In this document: positions 17,334 through 25,400 of the stretch, one piece after another
How positions within the stretch are numbered: the first letter of the stretch is position 1
Layout: every line of letters begins with the position of its first letter
Assembly: GCA_947496465.1 (NCBI GenBank)
Contig: CANMCX010000002.1
Span: 774,320 to 838,319, forward strand
Length of the DNA stretch: 64,000 nucleotides
Direction of reading: 5' to 3'
Origin: Marinifilum_A sediminis
GTDB taxonomy: Bacteria; Bacteroidota; Bacteroidia; Bacteroidales; Marinifilaceae
The notes under the pieces: model-generated
Told to the model about the DNA's origin: nothing
Databases searched by the model: none
What the model saw: the letters and a program-made list of their open reading frames with translations, nothing else
Made by a program: the position numbers and the translations under genes

Positions 17334-18083
17334 ATGAAGAAACTATTATATATCGTAATTGCTTTATTGTGTGTAAGTCGGATTCAGGCGCAGGAAACAC
17401 CAATTAGTGAAGCAAATGATTTTTACCAGAAAGGAGAATACGAGAAGGCAATCAAATCCTACGAATTTGTTTTGGAAACTCATTTAGAATCTCCTGAGAT
17501 TTATTTCAATTTAGCCAATGCCTATTACAAAACCGGACAGATTGCTCCCGCAATTTTAAATTACGAGAGAGCCAAACTTTTATCTCCTGAAGATAAAGAT
17601 GTTCAGTACAATTTACAATTGGCACAAGCGCACGTTTTAGATAAATTAGAGGTACTTCCAGAATTGATTGTTAGCAAATGGTACGCTGGGATCAGAAATG
17701 CATTTTCGGCCAAATTATGGTCCTACTTTTCAATGGGATTTTTCTTTATCTGTTTGGTATTTGCTAGCTTCTACCTTTATAGTAACAAAAGTGGCTTAAA
17801 AAAGATTGGTTTCTTACTGGCTGTTCTTTGCTTCGGATTTAGCATTTTGTTCTATTCCTTTGCATCACAGAAAACAAAAGAAATCACCATACGTGAATAT
17901 GCAATCATCTTTAGTCCAAGTGTTACCATTAAAGGATCTCCTGATCAGAGTGGTACTGAATTGTTCTTACTACACGAAGGAACTAAAGTGAAGGTTATAG
18001 ATGAACTTGGCGATTGGAGAAACATTCAGTTAAGTGATGGAAACGAAGGTTGGTTGAAAAAAGAAGACATCGAAAAAATTTAA
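17334..18083 (+). CDS. batE: BatE, TPR and SH3-like domain membrane protein
   Basis: 249 residues. A signal sequence (MKKLLYIVIALLCVSRIQAQ), TPR units (about 25-100), two transmembrane helices (LWSYFSMGFFFICLVFASFYLY and KIGFLLAVLCFGFSILFYSFA, about 130-180) and a C-terminal bacterial SH3 domain (about 190-249: VTIKGSPDQSGTELFLLHEGTKVKV). This is the typical BatE architecture. It is the last gene of the operon and is followed at once by a strong terminator. Confidence 0.9.
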   Translation: MKKLLYIVIALLCVSRIQAQETPISEANDFYQKGEYEKAIKSYEFVLETHLESPEIYFNLANAYYKTGQIAPAILNYERAKLLSPEDKDVQYNLQLAQAHVLDKLEVLPELIVSKWYAGIRNAFSAKLWSYFSMGFFFICLVFASFYLYSNKSGLKKIGFLLAVLCFGFSILFYSFASQKTKEITIREYAIIFSPSVTIKGSPDQSGTELFLLHEGTKVKVIDELGDWRNIQLSDGNEGWLKKEDIEKI

Positions 18084-18106
18084 ATCATCTTTTAAATTAA
18101 GATATT

Positions 18107-18135
18107 AGCTGCTAGTTTTACTAGCAGCTTTTTTT
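18107..18135 (+). terminator. Terminator of the Bat operon
   Basis: A perfect 9-bp stem AGCTGCTAG / CTAGCAGCT with a 5-nt loop, followed by a run of seven T. It lies 23 bases after the batE stop. Confidence 0.93.
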
Positions 18136-18149
18136 ATAAAATATAGAAA

Positions 18150-19028
18150 ATGATACACAGCATACAGAACGACACATTACAAGTAAGTGTTAAAGAAACC
18201 GGAGCGGAACTCTGCAGCATAAAGTCAATTAGCAGTAATCAGGAATTTATTTGGCAAGCTAATCCTGATATTTGGGGAAGTCATGCTCCAAACCTATTCC
18301 CTGTTATTGGATGCCTAAAAGATAATGGCTTTATACATGAAGGGAAAGAATATGCTATGCCTAAACATGGTTTTATTCGTAATAATTCGGATATAAGATT
18401 ACTCGAAAAAGCAGAAAACAGATTGAGTTTTATACTGAAATCAAATGATAATACAAGAATGGTTTATCCTTTCGAATTTGAATTCAAAATTCACTTTATT
18501 TTGGAAGCAAATCAACTAAGAGTAGTTCATGAAATCACCAATACCGGAGATGGAGAAATGCTTTTCAACTTAGGTGGACATCCAGCATTCAATTGTCAGA
18601 TACAGGATGATGAAGCCTACTCCGATTACTATTTGGAATTTGAAGAAAAGGAAACTTTGAATACCTGGAATTTAGCAGAAGGAGGACTAATTAAATGTGA
18701 AGGAAGGCAAGTTTTAGAGAATGAAAAACAAATAGATTTGCATCCAGAGATATTTGCCAACGATGCATTGATCTTTAAAAATTTAAAATCATCAGCTGTT
18801 AGTATCAAGTGTAAGAAATCAGATTTTGAGTTAAAAGTAAGCTTTGGTGATTTTCCTTATTTGGGATTATGGGCGAAGCCACATGCCCCCTATGTGTGCA
18901 TAGAACCATGGATTGGAATTGCCGATTCCGCAGATACCAATCGTGAATTCAACACCAAAGAATTGATACAAAATTTACCTTCTTCAGAATCATTCTCAGC
19001 CGAATATTCAATTGAGATAAAGGAATAA
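18150..19028 (+). CDS. Aldose 1-epimerase family protein (LacX-like)
   Basis: 292 residues of the galactose-mutarotase-like beta-sandwich fold. Motifs include GAELCSIKS near the N-terminus, PKHGFIRN (the His of the HGF motif, about 72), FNLGGHPAFNC (about 142, likely sugar-binding His) and KPHAPYVCIEPWIGIADS near 240-257 with the catalytic-type Glu. The expected activity is interconversion of alpha and beta anomers of a hexose or sugar phosphate in the cytoplasm. The substrate is unknown. It is flanked by terminators on both sides, so it is probably transcribed alone. Confidence 0.87.
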   Translation: MIHSIQNDTLQVSVKETGAELCSIKSISSNQEFIWQANPDIWGSHAPNLFPVIGCLKDNGFIHEGKEYAMPKHGFIRNNSDIRLLEKAENRLSFILKSNDNTRMVYPFEFEFKIHFILEANQLRVVHEITNTGDGEMLFNLGGHPAFNCQIQDDEAYSDYYLEFEEKETLNTWNLAEGGLIKCEGRQVLENEKQIDLHPEIFANDALIFKNLKSSAVSIKCKKSDFELKVSFGDFPYLGLWAKPHAPYVCIEPWIGIADSADTNREFNTKELIQNLPSSESFSAEYSIEIKE

Positions 19029-19072
19029 AGATAAACCGCAGCAAATACAAATTGCTGCGGTTTATCTTTATT
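19024..19072. terminator. Bidirectional terminator between convergent genes
   Basis: An inverted repeat with about 20 bp per arm (19024-19043 with 19053-19072) and a GC-rich core AACCGCAGCA / TGCTGCGGTT. It is flanked by A/T runs so that it works in both directions. It overlaps both stop codons: the epimerase ends at 19028 and the oxidoreductase ends at 19071. Confidence 0.9.
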
Positions 19073-20153
19073 ATTTCAATGCCGGATAATCCGTGTAACC
19101 AACTTCGTTCCCACCATAAAAGGTTTCCTGATTAGCTGTATTCAATTCCGCATTCACTTCAAATCGTTTCTCTAAGTCCGGATTAGCCAAATAAGGAACC
19201 CCAAAAGATACCAATTCTGCTACACCATTCTCTATAGCTTTATTACCAGAATCCTTAGTAAAACCACCATTAATCATTCTTACTCCGTTAAAAAGTTTCC
19301 CGTAATAGTTAGAGACATCTTTAATCAATTGAGGATGTTCATCAACAGGCATCAAAGGTTCAATTAGATGAAGATAAGCAAGATGATAAGTATTTAGTTT
19401 TTCGATAACATATTTGAAAATTTCCGTCGGATTAGAATCTCCCATATCATTAAACAAACCACTAGGAGAAAGTCTCACGCCTACTCTATCATTTGACCAA
19501 ACTTCACTTACAGCATTTACTACCTCAAACAAAAAACGTGCTCTGTTTTCTATGCTACCTCCATATTCATCTTTACGATGATTGGTTTTGTCAACTAAAA
19601 ATTGATCGATTAAATAGCCATTGGCTGCATGAATTTCGATTCCATCAAATCCTGCTTCCATCGCATTTTTAGCGGCATTTTTATAATCCTCAACAATACC
19701 TTTTATCTCCGAAAGTTCCAATTCCCGTGGTTCCACAAAATCTTTCAATCCTTCATAAGTAAATACTTGTCCAGCTGGTTTTATTGCCGATGGAGCAACA
19801 GGCAAATCACCCTCATGAAAATCCGGATGAGAAATACGCCCAACATGCCAAAGCTGAATAAATATTTTACCACCAACTTTATGAACTTTATCAGTTACAA
19901 TTTTCCATCCTTTAACCTGTTCCTGACTATAAATTCCTGGTGTAGCAGGATATCCCATTCCTTGTGGTGAGATTTGACTTGCTTCGGTAATAATTAGTCC
20001 GGCGCCCGATCTTTGCTCATAATAATTTGCCATCAAATCTGTTGGTACATTTCCCTCTCCAGCTCTGTTTCTGGTCATAGGTGCCATTACCATTCTATTT
20101 TTTAAGTCCAAATCAGTAATTGAAAAGGTACTTAGAAGTCTATTTTTTGTCAT
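19071..20153 (-). CDS. Old Yellow Enzyme family NADH:flavin oxidoreductase (alkene reductase)
   Basis: 360-residue FMN TIM-barrel. Family motifs are MVMAPMTRNRA (about 21-31), IQLWHVGRISHPDF (about 99-112), GFDGIEIHAANGYLIDQFL (about 167-185), KDEYGGSIENRARF (about 193-206) and GVRLSPSG. The C-terminus has INGGFTKDSGN and LVSFGVPYLANPDLEKR. It likely reduces activated alkenes, quinones or nitro-compounds with NAD(P)H in the cytoplasm (NemA/OYE-like). It is transcribed alone and convergent with the epimerase gene. Confidence 0.93.
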   Translation of the reverse strand: MTKNRLLSTFSITDLDLKNRMVMAPMTRNRAGEGNVPTDLMANYYEQRSGAGLIITEASQISPQGMGYPATPGIYSQEQVKGWKIVTDKVHKVGGKIFIQLWHVGRISHPDFHEGDLPVAPSAIKPAGQVFTYEGLKDFVEPRELELSEIKGIVEDYKNAAKNAMEAGFDGIEIHAANGYLIDQFLVDKTNHRKDEYGGSIENRARFLFEVVNAVSEVWSNDRVGVRLSPSGLFNDMGDSNPTEIFKYVIEKLNTYHLAYLHLIEPLMPVDEHPQLIKDVSNYYGKLFNGVRMINGGFTKDSGNKAIENGVAELVSFGVPYLANPDLEKRFEVNAELNTANQETFYGGNEVGYTDYPALK

Positions 20154-20314
20154 CGTACTTTTTTATTATTTTTATTTATACAAGATATAAATAAGATCTC
20201 AAACCTTGAAAAAAGAATTTTTTGAGCATCCTATAAATGAATTTATAAGATCTGATTAAATGGCTAGATTTAAATTAAGGGTGCATAGAACCTTTAGGTC
20301 TCGACATTGCTTTG

Positions 20315-20322
20315 TATCTTCG
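20315..20322 (+). promoter_or_regulatory. Probable promoter of the U32 gene (-7 TATCTTCG)
   Basis: TATCTTCG differs from TAnnTTTG at one position, a common Bacteroidota variant. It would place the transcript start near 20327, just before the ATG at 20341, and supports that start over the longer upstream frame. Confidence 0.45.
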
Positions 20323-20340
20323 CCTCAAATTAGCATTAAC

Positions 20341-22161
20341 ATGAACAAAATTGAACTATTAGCTCCGGCTAAAAATCTGGAAACAGGTATAGCAGCCATA
20401 AATTATGGAGCTGATGCCGTATATATTGGAGCACCTAAATTCGGAGCTCGCGCTGCAGCAGGAAATACTATTGAAGACATTGCTGAGTTAATTGACTATG
20501 CGCATCGTTATTGGGCAAAGGTTTTTATTACCATGAATACCATCCTTTACGATAATGAATTAAAGGAAGCCGAAGAGCTTATTCATCAACTGTATGAATT
20601 GGGAGCAGATGCTTTAATTGTACAGGATATGGGAATTCTGGAGATGAATCTACCTCCTATCGAATTGCACGCCAGCACTCAAACTCACAATTACGATTTA
20701 GAAAGAATTCAATTTCTTGAAAAAGTTGGATTTAAACGAATCATTTTAGCTCGCGAGCTATCTCTTGATCAGATTAAAAACATTAGAAAACATACAAATG
20801 TAGAACTGGAATATTTTGTTCATGGCGCTCTTTGTGTTTCGCTTAGCGGACAATGTTACTTTTCTCATGCTGTTGGCGGGCGTTCTGCGAACAGAGGAGA
20901 ATGCAGCCAGGCTTGTAGAATGAAATATGATTTGGTTGACGAAGAAGGCAAGGTAATCGCTAAAGATAAGCACCTTCTTTCTCTTAAAGATTTGAATTTA
21001 TCTGATCATTTAGAAGAGGTAATTGAAAGTGGTATCTGTTCCTTAAAGATTGAAGGAAGATTAAAAGACAGTTCTTACCTCAAAAATGTAACAAGCTATT
21101 ACCGACAGAAACTGGATTCTGTTTTTGATAAGAAACGTGAATTTGAAGCTGCTTCATCAGGGCAAATCAATCCTGGTTTTACACCTGATCCAGAGAAAAC
21201 TTTTAACCGTGGATATACCAACTACTTCTTTACAGGTAGAGTGCCGGAGATTGCCAATTTCCACACTCCAAAATCCATGGGAAAAGAAGTTGGAAAAATA
21301 GTAGAGATCAAAAAAGATCACTTTATAGTAGAAAGTAAGTTTGAACTAAACAACGGCGATGGTCTTTGTTTCTTTAATAAAAACAAGCTACTTAAAGGAT
21401 TTCAGGTAAATGGTGTTAAAGGAGATAAAATTTTTCCTAATGAGATGAGCATGCTTCAACAAGGTGCTATATTGTATAGAAATAACGACCATGAATTTGC
21501 CAAAGTTCTGAAAAGAGATAACTCTGTTCGTAAAATATCTGTTGAATTTTTCCTTAATATTTTTGGTGATACTCTAAATCTTACAGCAATTGATGAAGAT
21601 GAGATCTCAGCCAATATTGAGCTAAAAGCAGAATTCGAATCTGCTCGAAATGAAGAAATGGCACTATCTAATATCAAAAAACAATTGCAAAAAACAGGTG
21701 ATTCCATTTTTGAGGTTAGTAACATCGAAACTGAGTACGATAAGGTTCCTTTTATTCAAGCTAAACTGTTGAATGAACTTCGTAGAGATTGCTTAAATCA
21801 ATTGAGTCAGAATAGACTTGATGCGGCAAAACCAATAGAAACAAGACCCTTAATTTCACATCCTCAATATCCTACAAAAGAATTGAGTTATATGGGAAAT
21901 GTAGCCAATTGTAATGCAGAAGAGTTTTATCACAAATGTGGTGTCGAAAAAATTGAAAAAGGATTTGAATTACAGGAAAACTATTCCGGTAAGACGATAA
22001 TGACCACAAGACACTGTTTACGTCACGAATTTGGAATGTGCCATAAGGAGACAAAAACCAATAAAAGTGAGAATACACCCTTATTTTTAGTAGATAACAA
22101 AAACAGATACAAGTTGGAATTCAATTGTCAGCGCTGCGAAATGAAAATCGTTTTTGGATAA
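20341..22161 (+). CDS. U32 family protein (RlhA/YdcP-like)
   Basis: 606 residues from the ATG at 20341. The frame opens 27 codons earlier, but those residues do not fit the family start MNKIELLAPAKNLETG. The U32 core includes GADAVYIGAPKFGARA, VHGALCVSLSGQCYFS, GGRSANRGECSQACRMKY (the clustered cysteines) and SLKIEGRLKDSSY. A long C-terminal part ends with HCLRHEFGMC and a C-x2-C (NCQRCEMK). Long U32 members act in 23S rRNA cytidine hydroxylation (RlhA) or tRNA hydroxylation and are not proven proteases. The rRNA role here is an inference from length and C-terminus. Confidence 0.85.
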   Translation: MNKIELLAPAKNLETGIAAINYGADAVYIGAPKFGARAAAGNTIEDIAELIDYAHRYWAKVFITMNTILYDNELKEAEELIHQLYELGADALIVQDMGILEMNLPPIELHASTQTHNYDLERIQFLEKVGFKRIILARELSLDQIKNIRKHTNVELEYFVHGALCVSLSGQCYFSHAVGGRSANRGECSQACRMKYDLVDEEGKVIAKDKHLLSLKDLNLSDHLEEVIESGICSLKIEGRLKDSSYLKNVTSYYRQKLDSVFDKKREFEAASSGQINPGFTPDPEKTFNRGYTNYFFTGRVPEIANFHTPKSMGKEVGKIVEIKKDHFIVESKFELNNGDGLCFFNKNKLLKGFQVNGVKGDKIFPNEMSMLQQGAILYRNNDHEFAKVLKRDNSVRKISVEFFLNIFGDTLNLTAIDEDEISANIELKAEFESARNEEMALSNIKKQLQKTGDSIFEVSNIETEYDKVPFIQAKLLNELRRDCLNQLSQNRLDAAKPIETRPLISHPQYPTKELSYMGNVANCNAEEFYHKCGVEKIEKGFELQENYSGKTIMTTRHCLRHEFGMCHKETKTNKSENTPLFLVDNKNRYKLEFNCQRCEMKIVFG

Positions 22162-22209
22162 ACACAATTGATTAAGAAATAAGATTACGAACCGTTAAAG
22201 TTTTAAGTT

Positions 22210-22857
22210 ATGGTTCACTATATAGAGAAGCTAATTCGCGAAGGAGAACATCAGCAACAAGATTTTAAATTTTGCATTACAGATTCTAAAAAGATTGCAA
22301 AATCATTATCTGCCTTCGCGAACACCGATGGTGGCAAATTACTCATCGGTGTAAAAGACAATGGGAGAATTGCTGGGGCACAAATCGATGAAGAGTTTCA
22401 TATGATTCAGGCTGCAGCAGAAATGTATAGTCGTCCAAAAATTACTTTCGAAAGTAAAGTGTGGAGTATTAATGGTAAGAATGTATTGGAAGTTACTGTT
22501 GCTCCATCGGATGAAATGCCTCATTATGCTCAAAATGAAGATGGCAAATGGTTGGCTTATGTACGTAAGTTTGATGAAAACAAATTAGCCAATCGTATCA
22601 TGCTTGAAGTGTGGAAGCGAAAATCGAAACCTACCGGCACTTATTTAGAATATACCGAAACTGAAAGTTTACTGCTTGATCATCTAAAAACAAATTCAAC
22701 AATAAGCCTAAATAAATTTAGCAAATTGGCTAAAATAAGCCGATACAAAGCCGAAAGAATTCTCGTGAAACTAATTTGCTGGGATGTAATTGAACCTGAA
22801 TTTGGGGAATTTGGAACGAGCTATAAGATCAAGCAAATCAAAAATAATTCTTTCTAA
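22210..22857 (+). CDS. AlbA_2 (Schlafen-type) domain protein, putative regulator
   Basis: 215 residues. The AlbA_2 domain spans about 5-135 with EGEHQQQDFKF (about 11-21), ANTDGGKLLIGVKDNGRIAG (about 37-56) and the downstream AYVRKF. The C-terminal third (about 150-205) is helix-rich with a winged-helix look (LLDHLKTNSTISLNKFSKLAKISRYKAERIL), suggesting DNA binding. AlbA_2/divergent-AAA proteins are usually transcriptional regulators or nucleic-acid-linked enzymes. It sits 48 bases after the U32 gene and just before the probable 6S RNA gene. Confidence 0.82.
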   Translation: MVHYIEKLIREGEHQQQDFKFCITDSKKIAKSLSAFANTDGGKLLIGVKDNGRIAGAQIDEEFHMIQAAAEMYSRPKITFESKVWSINGKNVLEVTVAPSDEMPHYAQNEDGKWLAYVRKFDENKLANRIMLEVWKRKSKPTGTYLEYTETESLLLDHLKTNSTISLNKFSKLAKISRYKAERILVKLICWDVIEPEFGEFGTSYKIKQIKNNSF

Positions 22858-22883
22858 ATCTGTTCATAATAAAGCACAAAAAA

Positions 22884-23060
22884 ACCGCATTAATTATTGG
22901 GATTTTAAACTCCTGTATGACAGGATTTGAGTGCCTGCTTGGTCAAGTTTCCCCTGTGCCGAAACAACCCGAAGGTTGGGGCCTGCTTTTGCAAGCATGT
23001 TGCTTACTCGGTATGTGATAACTGTTGAGTTTAACAATCGCTAATTAATGCGGTATGTTT
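22884..23060 (+). ncRNA. ssrS: Probable 6S RNA (SsrS)
   Basis: A 433-base space without a protein gene holds a long imperfect helix. A perfect 13-bp closing stem (22884-22896 with 23042-23054) and a second 8-bp stem (22905-22912 with 23027-23034) come first. A central open region follows, then an apical arm ending in CAACC-CGAA-GGTTG. CCCCTGTGCCGA and the later TACTCGGT echo CCCCTGAGCCGA and GCTCGGT of E. coli 6S RNA. Length (about 171 nt), shape and a terminal U6 fit 6S RNA, which binds the RNA polymerase holoenzyme as a promoter mimic. The strand follows from the U-tract and motif order. No clear promoter was seen. Confidence 0.62.
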
Positions 23061-23074
23061 TTTATATTGTATGT

Positions 23075-23090
23075 AAAAGAACGTTCTTTT
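23075..23090. promoter_or_regulatory. 16-bp perfect palindrome AAAAGAACGTTCTTTT
   Basis: A perfect 16-bp palindrome with no spacer lies between the end of the 6S-like RNA and the tatD-tcdA-ogt genes. The flanks TTGTAT and ATACACAA add weak outer symmetry. It could be an operator. The contiguous GAACGTTC does not match the spaced LexA box GAAC-N4-GTTC. Confidence 0.4.
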
Positions 23091-23290
23091 CTATACACAA
23101 AGTAAGTAAGAATATCCCCATAAAACAAGGGACACAGTGATTATTTCCTTAATTTTTGACGAATCTTATATGAGATTTTTTGCAACCTTCAATCAATGAA
23201 TTTTTTAGAATCACTTAACCAAAATAGAAAATTGCAGGAAATTTGTCCTCTAAGTCAATATTTGTATTTTTACGCACTAATTTTTTGAAG

Positions 23291-23962
23291 ATGTCAGCAA
23301 TTCCATATATCAATATTCATACGCATAACACACATTATAGAAAGAATTCTGTGGTTATTGTGAATATGTCATATGCAAATACACCGAACAATTTGAGCAG
23401 TGATTCAATATACTCTATTGGTTTGCATCCTTGGGATATAGCTAAAGTGGAACTATTCAATTTAAGCGAAGAATTAGCTCAACAAGCAGTCAATTTAAAC
23501 GCCATAGCTATAGGCGAAATTGGTTTGGATAAATTCATAGATACAGATTTTAAGAAGCAGGAAGAAATTTTCAAATCTCAACTTAATGTTGCCAAACAAT
23601 TGCAAAAGCCTGTTATCATACATTGCGTTAAAGCTTTTTCAGATCTTATTCGAATAAAAAAGACTAATGATACAGATACACCATGGATAATTCATGGCTA
23701 TCAAAAAAATATTGAAATAGCTACGAGCCTACTGAAAGCTGGTTGTTATTTATCCTTTGGAAATGCATTATTGAAGAATGAGAAACTTCAGAAAGTTTTC
23801 CAAAATATACCTGAAAATAAATTCTTTTTGGAAACCGATGATAGCGATATCACAATTGAAGATATCTATACAAAAGCCGCGGTATTAAAGAAGATGGATA
23901 CAGAGGAAATTAAAAATCAAATACTAAAAAATTACAATACCTGTTTTAAAAGTTATGAGTGA
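23291..23962 (+). CDS. TatD family metal-dependent hydrolase
   Basis: 223 residues from the ATG at 23291, preceded by TTTTTTGAAG; the 16-codon upstream extension is not expected. The metal-binding NIHTHN (about 8-13), AIGEIGLD, VIIHCVKAF, WIIHGYQKN and FLETDDSD motifs are in the TatD order. It is somewhat shorter than the 255-residue norm. TatD enzymes are cytoplasmic DNases/deoxyribonucleases of the amidohydrolase fold. Its stop overlaps the start of tcdA by 8 bases, so the two are translationally coupled. Confidence 0.9.
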   Translation: MSAIPYINIHTHNTHYRKNSVVIVNMSYANTPNNLSSDSIYSIGLHPWDIAKVELFNLSEELAQQAVNLNAIAIGEIGLDKFIDTDFKKQEEIFKSQLNVAKQLQKPVIIHCVKAFSDLIRIKKTNDTDTPWIIHGYQKNIEIATSLLKAGCYLSFGNALLKNEKLQKVFQNIPENKFFLETDDSDITIEDIYTKAAVLKKMDTEEIKNQILKNYNTCFKSYE

Positions 23963-24677
23963 AGAATGGTTAAGCCGAACAAATCTATTGTTGGGTGAAG
24001 AGAAACTAAATATTTTAAAAAACTCCCATGTTCTAATTGTCGGATTAGGAGGAGTTGGGGCTTATGCCGCCGAACAAATTTGTCGTGCCGGAGTAGGCAG
24101 AATGACTATTGTTGATGGTGACACAATTGATACCTCGAATATCAATAGACAATTACCTGCCACGACCTCCAATATTAATAAGGATAAAGCTGAGGTTATG
24201 GGAGCAAGACTTTTAGACATCAATCCAAATCTGGATTTGAATATTAAAAACGAGTATCTAAGAGAGGAAAGAATAGGCGAAGTACTTGTAGAAGCGAAAT
24301 ACGATTATGTGGTTGACGCTATTGATACTTTAGCACCAAAAATATTTTTAATATACCGTAGCTTACAAAACAATCTTAAAATTGTTTCAGCAATGGGTGC
24401 GGGAGGAAAAACCGATCCCTCAAAAATTCAAATAGCTGATATCTCGGAAACGTACAATTGTAAATTAGCTAGAATGTTACGAAAAAAACTTCATAAGTTG
24501 GATGTTTACAAAGGCGTTCAAGTGGTTTTCTCTCCTGAAGATGTCTCAAAAGATGCAGTAATACTGGATGAAAGCAGAAACAAAAAGTCAAATGTGGGAA
24601 CCATTTCATATATGCCTCCTTTGTTTGGTTGTTTTATTTCATCTGTTGTTATAAAAGGCTTATTACCAGACAAATAA
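23955..24677 (+). CDS. tcdA: tRNA threonylcarbamoyladenosine dehydratase (ThiF/TcdA)
   Basis: 240 residues of the E1-like ThiF fold. The ATP-binding loop is VLIVGLGGVGAYAAEQICRAG (about 27-47). VDGDTIDTSNINRQLPA follows, with the Arg that contacts ATP, and DAIDTLAPK is near 122. No CxxC zinc site typical of MoeB is present, which favours TcdA. It makes the cyclic form of t6A37 in ANN-decoding tRNAs using ATP. It overlaps tatD and lies just before ogt. Confidence 0.9.
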   Translation: MSEEWLSRTNLLLGEEKLNILKNSHVLIVGLGGVGAYAAEQICRAGVGRMTIVDGDTIDTSNINRQLPATTSNINKDKAEVMGARLLDINPNLDLNIKNEYLREERIGEVLVEAKYDYVVDAIDTLAPKIFLIYRSLQNNLKIVSAMGAGGKTDPSKIQIADISETYNCKLARMLRKKLHKLDVYKGVQVVFSPEDVSKDAVILDESRNKKSNVGTISYMPPLFGCFISSVVIKGLLPDK

Positions 24678-24692
24678 ATCTAATTGTTTTTC

Positions 24693-25199
24693 ATGTTCTA
24701 TTACGATATTATATCAACACCAATTGGTCAACTCCTACTATTATCAAGTGATGAAGGATTAAAAAAAATACTATTTGAGGATCAGTTTGACACATCATCC
24801 ATTGATTCGAATTGGTATCATGATCCATCGAAATTGAATTTGGTAAAGGAACAGTTGGATGCCTATTTCTCAAAAACTTTGACTCAATTTAATTTAAAAT
24901 TGGCTCCTGAAGGAACTGTTTTTCAAAAACAGATTTGGAATGAATTGTTACAAATTCCTCATGGTCAAATAAAATCATATCAAGACATTGCCAATGCAAT
25001 AGATAAACCAACAGCCTGTCGTGCTGTTGGTATGGCTAACTCACAAAACCCAATTCCGATTGTAATTCCCTGCCATAGGGTTATTGGCAAAAATGGTAGG
25101 CTTACCGGCTATGCTGGAGGTCTAGAAAACAAATCTAAACTTTTACAAATTGAAAACATTGATTTAGAAGGCAATTCAAAACAGTATCAATTGTTCTAA
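24693..25199 (+). CDS. ogt: Methylated-DNA--protein-cysteine S-methyltransferase
   Basis: 168 residues from the ATG at 24693; a TTG three codons upstream is possible but unnecessary. The active site IPCHRVIG (about 126-133) carries the alkyl-acceptor cysteine. The DNA-binding region has RAVGMANSQNPIPIV with the arginine finger, and the N-terminal half is the usual short alpha/beta domain. It repairs O6-methylguanine by irreversible transfer of the alkyl group. It closes the tatD-tcdA-ogt group, 15 bases after tcdA. Confidence 0.94.
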   Translation: MFYYDIISTPIGQLLLLSSDEGLKKILFEDQFDTSSIDSNWYHDPSKLNLVKEQLDAYFSKTLTQFNLKLAPEGTVFQKQIWNELLQIPHGQIKSYQDIANAIDKPTACRAVGMANSQNPIPIVIPCHRVIGKNGRLTGYAGGLENKSKLLQIENIDLEGNSKQYQLF

Positions 25200-25240
25200 G
25201 TTTTCATATTATTTGTTTTAAAAATTCTACTCAAAACACT

Positions 25241-25271
25241 TATTAAAGTTTAAATGCTTTAAACTTTAATA
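25241..25271. promoter_or_regulatory. Perfect 14-bp inverted repeat upstream of the cysteine-rich protein gene
   Basis: TATTAAAGTTTAAA and its exact complement are separated by TGC. It lies immediately upstream of the -7 element at 25292, about where a -33 element would be. No T-run follows, so it is more likely an operator or activator site than a terminator for ogt. Confidence 0.5.
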
Positions 25272-25291
25272 TACTGCAAATAAGTAGATTT

Positions 25292-25299
25292 TATCTTTG
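25292..25299 (+). promoter_or_regulatory. Probable promoter (-7 TATCTTTG) of the 597-residue protein gene
   Basis: An exact TAnnTTTG match. No good TTTG -33 element is found at 19-21 bases upstream, where the inverted repeat sits instead, hinting at activator-dependent transcription. The predicted leader is about 95 bases. Confidence 0.5.
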
Positions 25300-25400
25300 A
25301 TTTAAGCGCTAATTCATCTAACTTGCCCTCCGTTTGAGTTTTATGTGTAAATAGCATAAAAACACAAGCCGAATTATTTCATAAATCAATAAACAAATTC

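Noticed and set aside
23075..23090. LexA (SOS) box
   Set aside because: Known boxes need a spacer between GAAC and GTTC; here they are contiguous.
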